NCBI RefSeq assembly: GCF_000621125.1
Contig: NZ_JHZC01000004.1
Coordinates: forward strand, 620,001-684,000
Reading direction: 5' to 3'
Source: Maribacter antarcticus DSM 21422
GTDB taxonomy: Bacteria; Bacteroidota; Bacteroidia; Flavobacteriales; Flavobacteriaceae
DNA length: 64,000 nucleotides
The translations under genes and the position numbers were made by a program. Under the pieces are notes generated by a model that saw only the letters and a program-made list of their open reading frames with translations, ran no database searches and was not told the DNA's origin. Shown here in pieces: positions 57,231 to 64,000 of the stretch (position 1 is the stretch's first letter; the number at the start of each line of letters is the position of its first letter).

Positions 57231-57581
57231 TTAAGACCTTACTTCCTTTATTCTTGCTTTCTTTCCTGTCAACTCTCTAAAGTAGTAGATACGAGCTCTA
57301 CGTACTTTACCTTTTTTGTTGATTTCTATTTTTTGTAAAGCTGGCAGGTTCACTGGGAATATACGTTCCACACCTACCGTCCCAGACATTTTACGAATAG
57401 TAAATGTTTCTGTTGCTCCAGAACCTCTTCTTTGTATCACAACACCCTTAAAAAACTGAGTACGTGTTTTTTCACCTTCCTTAATTTCATAATACACAGT
57501 AATAGTGTCTCCTGCGGAAAATTTTGGGAATTCTTTTTTGGTTACAAATTCGTCCTGAACAAATTTAATTAATGATTCCAT
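57231..57581 (-). CDS. rplS: 50S ribosomal protein L19
   Basis: A 116-aa protein, standard length. It has FSAGDTITVYYEIKEGEKTR, FKGVVIQRRGSGATETFTIR, VGVERIFPVNLPALQKIEIN and RRARIYYFRELTGKKARIKE. It follows trmD by about 145 bp, the usual gene order in many bacteria. Confidence 0.97.
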   Translation of the reverse strand: MESLIKFVQDEFVTKKEFPKFSAGDTITVYYEIKEGEKTRTQFFKGVVIQRRGSGATETFTIRKMSGTVGVERIFPVNLPALQKIEINKKGKVRRARIYYFRELTGKKARIKEVRS

Positions 57582-57725
57582 TTTATCTTTTAATATCGGA
57601 ATTTAGATTAAAACAACGTTCACGATTATCGTCAGAGGTTAATTTAATAGGGTGCAAAAATAATTCTAAAATTAGAATCTACAAGTATTTTTTATATATT
57701 TTTCTTTTTTACTTTAAACGATGGA

Positions 57726-58400
57726 CTATTCCAAGAGGTCTGGCCGTAATTTTTCTGTTCGTTCCTGGGCCTGATCCTCTCTCCAGGTCTCTATTTTCCC
57801 AAAATGACCGCTCAAAAGTATCTCGGGAACTTTCATACCCTTGTATTCTGCGGGTCTTGTGTAAACGGGTGGCGCTAATAATCCATCTTGAAAACTATCG
57901 GTGAGGGCAGAGGTTTCATTATTAAGTACGCCGGGTATCAATCTAATAATAGTATCACATAAAACTGCTGCTCCTAATTCTCCACCGGAAAGCACATAAT
58001 CACCAATAGATATTTCTCTTGTAATAAAGGCATCCCGTACACGTTGGTCTACGCCCTTATAATGCCCGCAAAGTATGATTATATTTTTCAGTAAAGACAA
58101 GCTGTTTGAGGCTTGCTGGTTTAAGGTCTCGCCATCTGGGGTCATGTAGATGATTTCGTCATACTCCCGTTCCGATTTCAGCTTGGAGATACACTTGTCT
58201 ATAGGTTCTATCATCATCACCATTCCGGCTCCACCACCAAATTGATAATCATCTACTTGGTTGTAGCTTTTGTCAGTATAGTCTCTAATATTATGAAAAT
58301 GGACTTCTACCAAGCCTTTTTCAATGGCTCTTTTTAATATAGAGGCGTCAAACGGACTTTTTAATAGTTCTGGGAGTACAGTGATAATATCTATTCTCAT
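57726..58400 (-). CDS. trmD: tRNA (guanine-37 N1)-methyltransferase
   Basis: A 224-aa SPOUT enzyme. Start [33 protein letters not shown]; the knot region [18 protein letters not shown] then [39 protein letters not shown]. It methylates G37 next to the anticodon to prevent frameshifting. The GNAT relic lies directly upstream. Confidence 0.97.
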   Translation of the reverse strand: MRIDIITVLPELLKSPFDASILKRAIEKGLVEVHFHNIRDYTDKSYNQVDDYQFGGGAGMVMMIEPIDKCISKLKSEREYDEIIYMTPDGETLNQQASNSLSLLKNIIILCGHYKGVDQRVRDAFITREISIGDYVLSGGELGAAVLCDTIIRLIPGVLNNETSALTDSFQDGLLAPPVYTRPAEYKGMKVPEILLSGHFGKIETWREDQAQERTEKLRPDLLE

Positions 58401-58430
58401 AGTTGTTTTTAGCCTTGTTTATTTGGCCAG

Positions 58431-58866
58431 TCAAAAGTAATGAAAACAATGAACATCTTTTTCTCAACCTAATTTTTCATGTAAATAATGGGCTGGATTG
58501 TCAGTTGCCGTTTCCAAGCTCAGGCCTTTGTGCTTATTATTGCGACCGTATGCTTTGGCTGTCTCCAATAAACGCTTAGCGAGGCCTGCATTGCGGTATG
58601 TTTCAATTACGTATAAGTCGTTAAGTATAAGTGCGGCTTTAAGTGAGACGGATGAAAAGAAGGGTTACCGTTGGATAAATCTTACTGGGACCTGTTTTAC
58701 ATAAGCTGAAAAATAATAGCATCTTTTTTTACAAACCTATTTTTTATAAAATCAGATGCTGCCGTCTCGTTTGAAGTTTGTCTGTAAAAAACCCGATATG
58801 CATTAAAGAGCGGTGCAATATCATTGAGTTCGACTTCAGTAGCTTGTTTTATCGTCACCACAGGAT
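58431..58866 (-). pseudogene. Relic of a GNAT acetyltransferase
   Basis: Three frames must be joined. First: TIKQATEVELNDIAPLFNAY and RVFYRQTSNETAASDFIKNR, to a stop after FQLM. A damaged middle follows (an IYPTVTLLF-like remnant). Then LKAALILNDLYVIETYRNAG, LAKRLLETAKAYGRNNKHKG and LSLETATDNPAHYLHEKLG, the V-x-x-x-R-x-x-G-x-A acetyl-CoA loop. TGA at 58464-58466 stands where Trp is expected (GLGWEK-like), then EKDVHCFHYF to the stop at 58431. Clearly a GNAT gene in decay between trmD and the next gene. Confidence 0.75.
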
Positions 58867-58895
58867 ATAAAAAAACTCCCAAAAAGGGAGTTTTA
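58867..58895 (-). terminator. Terminator after the 206-aa coiled-coil protein gene
   Basis: On the minus strand AAAACTCCC TTTTT GGGAGTTTTTTT: a 9-bp stem and a U-run, directly after that gene's stop. Confidence 0.85.
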
Positions 58896-58898
58896 GTA

Positions 58899-59519
58899 TT
58901 ATTTAATTTTTTTCTGTTTGTTTCTTTCGTCTTGTAATTGTCTGCTAATTTTTTGCTCTCGCTCCAAAGCTCTTCGGCGGTGGTCTTCATATTCTAGCTC
59001 TAGCTCAAAGAGGTTTTGTTTCGCTTCTTGTGTAAGAATATTACTATTCCTAAACCTGTATATGAAAAGGCCTAAAAACAAAAAAAGTGCCCCGATAATT
59101 ACCCATAAAATTACATTGTAGGTGCCTTTTGATACTGAGGTGCCAAGCAGTGACATGTTGTCTTTTTCCTCACTAACGGCGGTTAAAGTTATTGTTGTTT
59201 CCTCTAATTTTTTGTTTAACGATGTTATCGTAGTTTCATGTTCGGATATCGTAGACTTTAATTCTGATGTCTTTCTGAATATTGCGACTAAGGAGTCTAG
59301 TACATTTTTTCTAAGCTTATATAAGTTGGTTTCTTTTACTACCTCGTAGCGTACTCCATCCGCACGGTAATTACCTGATTTTTTAAAAACATAATCAAAT
59401 TGATTGCTTATGGGGCCTTCGTCAAGTGATAGTTTATCTGCGGCTTCCGTTTCTTGGGCATAATTAAAAGTAACAGCAAGTAAGGCTGTCAAGAGACAAA
59501 GTGGTATAGGTATTTTCAT
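58899..59519 (-). CDS. Coiled-coil single-pass membrane protein of unknown function
   Basis: A 206-aa protein. Signal peptide residues 1-21 (cut near NYAQET), a periplasmic coiled coil about 85-125 (TSELKSTISEHETTITSLNK), one membrane helix about 140-158 (NVILWVIIGALFLFLGLFIY), then a charged cytoplasmic helix with basic repeats (EDHRRRALEREQKISRQLQ). From memory, relatives carry the label tRNA (guanine-N1)-methyltransferase, apparently copied from nearby trmD; nothing in this sequence supports it. Confidence 0.8.
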   Translation of the reverse strand: MKIPIPLCLLTALLAVTFNYAQETEAADKLSLDEGPISNQFDYVFKKSGNYRADGVRYEVVKETNLYKLRKNVLDSLVAIFRKTSELKSTISEHETTITSLNKKLEETTITLTAVSEEKDNMSLLGTSVSKGTYNVILWVIIGALFLFLGLFIYRFRNSNILTQEAKQNLFELELEYEDHRRRALEREQKISRQLQDERNKQKKIK

Positions 59520-59657
59520 TAGTATTGGCGTTAAAATTTGATTTAGATATAACTAAAGTAATTTATTAATATCAATTAGGGAAAAATAAGCAAAGCTTCC
59601 ATTAGGTTTATACCTGTGTAAAAGCTTTAGTATTGAGATGTTTCTCGCTGTTGTTTT

Positions 59658-61106
59658 TTAATAATAAGTGTATCTCCTTACTTTAGAGATGTATTTTGCC
59701 AAGCGTATTACTTGATGGGAGTAGCCATATTCATTATCGTACCAAATATAAAGTATCAAATTTTCTCCATTGTCTGAGACAATGGTCGCTTTGCTATCGT
59801 AAATGGCAGGCGCAGAAGTACCCACAATATCTGATGATACCAACTCCTTACTTAACGAATACTGTATTTGTTCTACTAAATCCCCCTCAAGGGCATATTT
59901 TTTTAATATCGTATTTACGCCTTCTAAAGAAGTTTTATTTGTTAAGTCAAGATTAAGTATTGCCAATGATCCATTAGGTACAGGAACTCTAATAGCGTTA
60001 GAGCTTAATTTTCCTTTTAAGGAAGGTAATGCTTTGGCCACCGCCTCTCCCGCACCAGTTTCCGTAAGTACCATGTTTAAACCTGCAGCTCTACCTCTTC
60101 TGAATTTATCATGCATATTATCTACCAGATTTTGGTCATTCGTATAGGCATGTATCGTCTCTAAATGTCCTTTTTTGATTCCTAAAGAATCTTCTATCAC
60201 TTTAAGTATTGGAGTAATTGCATTTGTGGTACATGACGCAGCAGAACATATTTTAGTGGTATTCGGATCATAATCCATATGGTTTACACCATGCACAATA
60301 TTAGGTATTCCCTTGCCTGGGGCTGTCAACAATACCTTTGACACACCTTTGGCAATTAAATGCCTGGAGAGCGCGGTTTTATCTCTAAACGCGCCTGTAT
60401 TGTCAATTATCAATGCCTCGGCTATACCGTAGGCGGTGTAATCTATTTCCTCAGGATTACTTGCATGAATAAGATGTACCGTGGTACCATTTATAATAAG
60501 TGCATTATTTTGAAAGTCGGCCCGCACAGTTCCTGAAAAAGTACCATGAACCGAATCTGTTCGCAATAGGCTGGCTCTTTTTTCTAAAACATCATCATCT
60601 GCTGCACCCCTAACAACAATGGCTCTGAGTCTTAGCTGATTACCCTTGCCTGTTTTGGACATGAGCTCTCTTGCTAACAAACGGCCAATCCTACCAAAAC
60701 CGTAAAGGACTACGTCTTTTGATTTTATACCTGCCGTGTCTGATGCATCTTTCAATTTTTCAATAACAAACGCCTTAACATTGTTAAAGTGATTGTCGTC
60801 TGCATGATACTCATAAGTTAGTTTACCGATGTCTAATTTGGATGGAGGAAGCTTAATGTCGCTTATGGCTCTTAATAATTCAACAGAATCAAAGATAGAA
60901 ATAGGTTTTTGAACAAATTCCCCCGCATACTCATGTAAGTGGATAATATCACTCACGTTCTTGTCTATAGCCTGATTTTTAAATAGGACGATTTCTATAG
61001 ATTTGTCATACCAAAGATCACTGACAATTTTAATGAATTCGGTAGTGGCCTTTCTTCGGTCTGCTTGAAAAGCTAATTCTTTTTCGTAGGAAATATTAAG
61101 TGACAT
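59658..61106 (-). CDS. gap: Glyceraldehyde-3-phosphate dehydrogenase, long form
   Basis: A 482-aa protein. Residues about 130-470 are a GAPDH: NAD site YGFGRIGR (135-142), catalytic Cys292 in SAASCTTNAITP, ATVSDNGENLILYIWYDNEYG near the end. The first 130 residues are an extra helical domain (EKELAFQADRRKATTEFIKI) not present in the usual glycolytic enzyme. This long form is known in Bacteroidetes and some proteobacteria; whether it works in glycolysis or the reverse cannot be told. Confidence 0.93.
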   Translation of the reverse strand: MSLNISYEKELAFQADRRKATTEFIKIVSDLWYDKSIEIVLFKNQAIDKNVSDIIHLHEYAGEFVQKPISIFDSVELLRAISDIKLPPSKLDIGKLTYEYHADDNHFNNVKAFVIEKLKDASDTAGIKSKDVVLYGFGRIGRLLARELMSKTGKGNQLRLRAIVVRGAADDDVLEKRASLLRTDSVHGTFSGTVRADFQNNALIINGTTVHLIHASNPEEIDYTAYGIAEALIIDNTGAFRDKTALSRHLIAKGVSKVLLTAPGKGIPNIVHGVNHMDYDPNTTKICSAASCTTNAITPILKVIEDSLGIKKGHLETIHAYTNDQNLVDNMHDKFRRGRAAGLNMVLTETGAGEAVAKALPSLKGKLSSNAIRVPVPNGSLAILNLDLTNKTSLEGVNTILKKYALEGDLVEQIQYSLSKELVSSDIVGTSAPAIYDSKATIVSDNGENLILYIWYDNEYGYSHQVIRLAKYISKVRRYTYY

Positions 61107-61134
61107 AGTTGGTTTTAGGTTGTTTTGCCTTATG

Positions 61135-61142
61135 CAAAACTA
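61135..61142 (-). promoter_or_regulatory. -7 promoter element of the long GAPDH gene
   Basis: TAGTTTTG on the minus strand fits TAnnTTTG, 28 bp before the ATG. The -33 region is weak. Confidence 0.4.
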
Positions 61143-61174
61143 CATATTTCAAGCGTTTTCGAAGCTTTATTTCA

Positions 61175-61206
61175 TAAAAAAAGCACCTTGTTAAAGGGTG
61201 CTTTAT
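61175..61206 (-). terminator. Terminator after the DegQ-type protease gene
   Basis: AAAGCACCCTTT AACA AAGGTGCTTTTTTT on the minus strand: a stem of about 11 bp and a U-run, 14 bp after the stop. Confidence 0.85.
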
Positions 61207-61219
61207 GCGTCTGTTTTGT

Positions 61220-62617
61220 TTATTGAAAGATGAGTCGCTCTCGTTCTCCTTCCTCACTTATCATAGTAATAACTGTTTTTCCGTATCTTGAAATAGCACC
61301 AAAGGCTGTTTTTGCGTCATCTATATCCCTAATCTCTTTGTCATCGATTTGCAAAATAACCTTGCCCTTTAGGCCGTAACCTCTATATCTTTCTGGTACT
61401 CCAGTTATTTTAACACCCTTCTTAGTCTTAAAATTTTTCTTGTCGGAATCGGTAAGATTTGTAACTTCCAATCCCATTTCAGGAACGATTATGGTTTGTC
61501 TTTTTTTAAGAACTACGGCTATTTCTAGCATTTCATCTGCTCTTTCTATCACCATTTGTACGGTATCCTTAGGGCGTTTTGTAGAAAGATATCCGGTTAA
61601 ATCAGGAAATTTATGTACATCAATATTATCTACTTTTTTTATGATATCCCCAATTTGTAGTTCTGCATCGTATGCCCCGGACTCTGCCTCTATAGTTTCA
61701 ATGTAAACACCGTCTATATTATTAATACCACGTTCTACCGCATCTGGGGTATCAACTGGCGCTGGGCTTATCCCAATAAATCCCTTTTGAACATTTCCGT
61801 ACTCCATAATATCGTCAACTACTTTTTTGGCAATGTTACTTGGTACAGCGAAGGAATAGCCTACATAAGAACCGGTCTGTGAGGAAATTGCAGTATTGAT
61901 ACCGATAAGGTCCCCATTTGTATTAACTAAAGCACCACCCGAGTTGCCCGGGTTTACCGCAGCATCTGTCTGTATAAAGGATTGGTTTGTTCTTGTGTCT
62001 AAACTTCTAGCTTTTGCACTAACAATACCTGCTGTTACGGTAGAGGTTAGATTAAAAGGATTACCCACAGCCAAAACCCATTCTCCAATTTTTGCATTAT
62101 CAGAATCGCCAAAGGATAAATAAGGCAGTTTATCATCGGTTTCGATTTTTATCAATGCAATGTCCGAGTTTGGGTCCGCACCTATAAGTTTTGCTTCGTA
62201 TGTTTTGTTGTTGTTAAGCGTTACCTGTAGTTGGGTGGCACGTGAAATAACGTGATTATTGGTTACAATATAACCGTCCTGAGAAATGATAACCCCCGAT
62301 CCGGTACCTACCCGTGGTGTAACGGTTCCCTCAGAACCATAAAAGAAATCGAACATGGAAGTGGGTACTTTGCCTAAGGTGACATTTTTTACATGCACCA
62401 CTGCGTTTACTGTAGTTTCAGCTGCATTTGTAAAATCTACTTCGTTTATACCAGCGCCTTTGGCAGATGTTGGGGTGTAACTAGTATTGGTTACTGAACC
62501 ACTTTCCTTCTCATGTACAATGGCATAATTCGTTTTTTCAAAAAGGAGTTTATAAGCTCCCAAAGTAATTGCCCCAGCAAAAACCGAAACTAACAAAAGG
62601 CTTCCTATTTTTTTCAT
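61220..62617 (-). CDS. degQ: Do/DegQ-family periplasmic serine endopeptidase
   Basis: A 465-aa protein. N-terminal membrane anchor/signal (residues 5-25). Catalytic triad: His122 (VTNNHVIS), Asp152 (NSDIALIKI), Ser226 (NPGNSGGAL). PDZ1 at about 280-370 (GFIGISPAPVDTPDAVERGI, GDIIKKVDNIDVHKF). PDZ2 at about 375-465 is shorter (GYGLKGKVILQIDDKEIRDI). Degrades or holds misfolded envelope proteins. Symbol by family; degP is equally possible. Confidence 0.93.
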   Translation of the reverse strand: MKKIGSLLLVSVFAGAITLGAYKLLFEKTNYAIVHEKESGSVTNTSYTPTSAKGAGINEVDFTNAAETTVNAVVHVKNVTLGKVPTSMFDFFYGSEGTVTPRVGTGSGVIISQDGYIVTNNHVISRATQLQVTLNNNKTYEAKLIGADPNSDIALIKIETDDKLPYLSFGDSDNAKIGEWVLAVGNPFNLTSTVTAGIVSAKARSLDTRTNQSFIQTDAAVNPGNSGGALVNTNGDLIGINTAISSQTGSYVGYSFAVPSNIAKKVVDDIMEYGNVQKGFIGISPAPVDTPDAVERGINNIDGVYIETIEAESGAYDAELQIGDIIKKVDNIDVHKFPDLTGYLSTKRPKDTVQMVIERADEMLEIAVVLKKRQTIIVPEMGLEVTNLTDSDKKNFKTKKGVKITGVPERYRGYGLKGKVILQIDDKEIRDIDDAKTAFGAISRYGKTVITMISEEGERERLIFQ

Positions 62618-62719
62618 GTCCTATAAATTTGTTCTATTCAATGTAAAATTAGTTGATTTTATGTCTCATAATTAGCCTTTAACGACATTTTAACTGCCAA
62701 AAAACCCTTAATAAAATCT

Positions 62720-62727
62720 TATATTTG
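62720..62727 (+). promoter_or_regulatory. -7 promoter element of dapF
   Basis: TATATTTG is an exact TAnnTTTG box, 19 bp before the dapF ATG at 62746, implying a leader of about 10 bases. Confidence 0.55.
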
Positions 62728-62745
62728 TGCTTAATTCCGCAGCTA

Positions 62746-63528
62746 ATGAAAATTAACTTTTATAAGTATCAAGGTACAGGAAACGACTTTGTGATCATCG
62801 ATAATCGTCAAGGAGTGTTCCCAGCAAAAGATACGCAATTGATAGCGTATTTATGTGATAGAAGATTTGGAGTTGGTGCTGATGGACTGATATTGCTAGA
62901 AACGGATGCGCAGTCAGATTTTAAGATGGTGTATTATAATTCGGACGGTAATGAAAGTACCATGTGTGGGAATGGAGGACGCTGCATTGTGTCCTTTGCT
63001 CATTTTTTAGGCATGATTGGAAACGAAACTAAATTTCGTGCTATTGACGGTTTGCATTATGCAACTATTAAAGGAGCTATCGTGTATCTTAAAATGCAGG
63101 ATGTAGAAGAAATAAAATCCAAGCCCGATGCCGTGTTTATAAACACAGGTTCTCCCCATCATGTGCAAATGGTTTCTGAACTTTCCCGGTTTAATGTGGT
63201 AAAGGAAGGCGCTAAACTACGATATGGACTTTATGGAAAAAAGGGCAGTAACATTAACTTTGTAGAACAGGATGAAGGTGGTGCGTTTTTTGTGCGCACT
63301 TATGAAAGGGGTGTAGAGGATGAGACGCTATCCTGTGGCACAGGAGTTACTGCAGTTGCTCTCGCAATGCATTCGCAAGGAACAACCAAGAGGTTAAAAA
63401 TAACGGTAAAGGTCTTGGGTGGCGCATTAGAAGTCACTTTTGTTCCCAAAGACAACGGTTATGAACAAATCTATTTAATCGGTGAGGCTAAACAGGTCTT
63501 TAAAGGGGAGGTGCAATGGAACTTTTAA
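62746..63528 (+). CDS. dapF: Diaminopimelate epimerase
   Basis: A 260-aa protein from ATG 62746 (MKINFYKYQGTGNDFVIID). The frame opens 21 bp earlier with a TTG inside the promoter box, which is rejected. The two catalytic cysteines are Cys74 (MCGNGGRC) and Cys197 (LSCGTGVTAVALA). It interconverts LL- and meso-diaminopimelate for lysine and peptidoglycan. The next gene starts within its last 13 bases, so they are co-translated. Confidence 0.97.
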   Translation: MKINFYKYQGTGNDFVIIDNRQGVFPAKDTQLIAYLCDRRFGVGADGLILLETDAQSDFKMVYYNSDGNESTMCGNGGRCIVSFAHFLGMIGNETKFRAIDGLHYATIKGAIVYLKMQDVEEIKSKPDAVFINTGSPHHVQMVSELSRFNVVKEGAKLRYGLYGKKGSNINFVEQDEGGAFFVRTYERGVEDETLSCGTGVTAVALAMHSQGTTKRLKITVKVLGGALEVTFVPKDNGYEQIYLIGEAKQVFKGEVQWNF

Positions 63529-64000
63529 AAGGTAAAAATCTATTTTTAAGAGCCTTGGAAAAGGAAGATTTGCAGTTTCTATACGACATAGAGAATAATA
63601 CCCATGTTTGGGAGATAAGCGGTACGGTAACTCCTTACTCGAGAAGTGTGCTTGAATTTTATTTGGAGAATGCCCATAGGGATATATATGAAGTAAAACA
63701 GCTGCGTTTGGTTATTTGTAGTCCTGAGGGGATTACCTTAGGCTTGATTGATTTATTTGATTTTGACCCAAAACATAAGCGTGCCGGTGTTGGTATCGTT
63801 ATAGTAAAGGAAGCTGACAGAAACAAGGGAATTGGGGCAGAGGCTTTGGAGCTACTTTCTAACTATGCCTTTACAATACTAGAACTAAAGCAGCTCTATG
63901 CTAATATTCTAGAGGAAAATAAAAGAGGAATCCATCTTTTCCAAAAATTAGGCTTTTTAAAAGTCGGAGTAAAAAAAGATTGGATTAGCAGTAATGGCCG
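63516..64000 (+). CDS. GNAT-family N-acetyltransferase, cut by window end
   Basis: ATG 63516, behind an unusually good GGGGAGG ribosome-binding site, overlaps the end of dapF by 13 bp. 161 codons are visible. The start LLKGKNLFLRALEKEDLQFL is the RimJ/RimL-like N-terminus. AGVGIVIVKEADRNKGIGAE is the acetyl-CoA-binding motif A, followed by LYANILEENKRGIHLFQKLG. Substrate unknown. The end lies outside the window. Confidence 0.9.
   Translation, partial: MELLKGKNLFLRALEKEDLQFLYDIENNTHVWEISGTVTPYSRSVLEFYLENAHRDIYEVKQLRLVICSPEGITLGLIDLFDFDPKHKRAGVGIVIVKEADRNKGIGAEALELLSNYAFTILELKQLYANILEENKRGIHLFQKLGFLKVGVKKDWISSNG

Overview
The window reads as chromosomal DNA of a marine-type member of the Flavobacteriaceae (Bacteroidota). 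The reasons are AT-rich intergenic DNA, weak Shine-Dalgarno sequences with TAnnTTTG -7 boxes (ahead of purB, icd, dapF and the B12 riboswitch), family-specific proteins (DUF4252, DUF4249, DUF4294, DUF6095, DUF6495), TonB receptor/lipoprotein pairs, a SerB-SerA fusion and a long-form GAPDH. I would place it near Maribacter/Zobellia/Arenibacter-like genera, but only loosely. I see no rRNA, tRNA, CRISPR array, insertion sequence, prophage or defence island. Most of the window is core genome.

Layout. 0-4 kb: truncated sialidase-like lipoprotein, SRPBCC protein, LpxD, then two gene relics (protein kinase, AraC regulator). 4-8 kb: oxidative pentose-phosphate genes, gnd divergent from zwf-pgl. 8-10 kb: thioesterase, a small membrane-anchored protein and RmuC. 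10-17 kb: a vitamin B12 uptake locus, with BtuF-BtuC-BtuD on the minus strand and, divergently, a cobalamin riboswitch with an enlarged arm, a BtuB-like receptor and a Calx-beta/beta-propeller lipoprotein that may be a BtuG analogue. 17-23.5 kb: two paralogous S41 protease lipoproteins divergent from an ECF sigma, a putative anti-sigma and three tandem DUF4252 proteins. 24-30 kb: purB, a broken purB-neighbour gene, a sirtuin, a broken trmH, a GH13 amylase and a CarboxypepD_reg-like protein. 30-38 kb: DEAD-box helicase, a DUF4337 relic, rdgB, a methyltransferase, SatD + DUF3307, SerB-SerA and a PilJ-domain relic. 38-50 kb: rlmH, nadC-yihY-DUF2147-priA, a LytTR regulator, rpsF-rpsR-rplI, DUF6495, hisS, a NUDIX hydrolase and an M42 peptidase. 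50-64 kb: DUF4294, DUF6095, a TonB receptor-DUF4249 pair, monomeric NADP-isocitrate dehydrogenase, rplS, trmD, a GNAT relic, a coiled-coil membrane protein, long GAPDH, a DegQ-type protease, dapF and a GNAT gene cut by the window end.

Functionally, gnd/zwf/pgl and the monomeric Icd are NADPH-generating routes. The B12 locus has outer-membrane capture, TonB-dependent transport and inner-membrane ABC import, but only the outer-membrane half sits behind the riboswitch. The S41 / sigma / anti-sigma / DUF4252 block looks like a cell-envelope regulatory unit of unknown signal.

The most striking feature is gene decay. Seven genes (kinase, AraC, purB-neighbour, TrmH, DUF4337, PilJ-domain, GNAT) survive as recognisable but frameshifted or stop-riddled relics lying between intact housekeeping genes. 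All calls are by eye from translated sequence; no database search was run.
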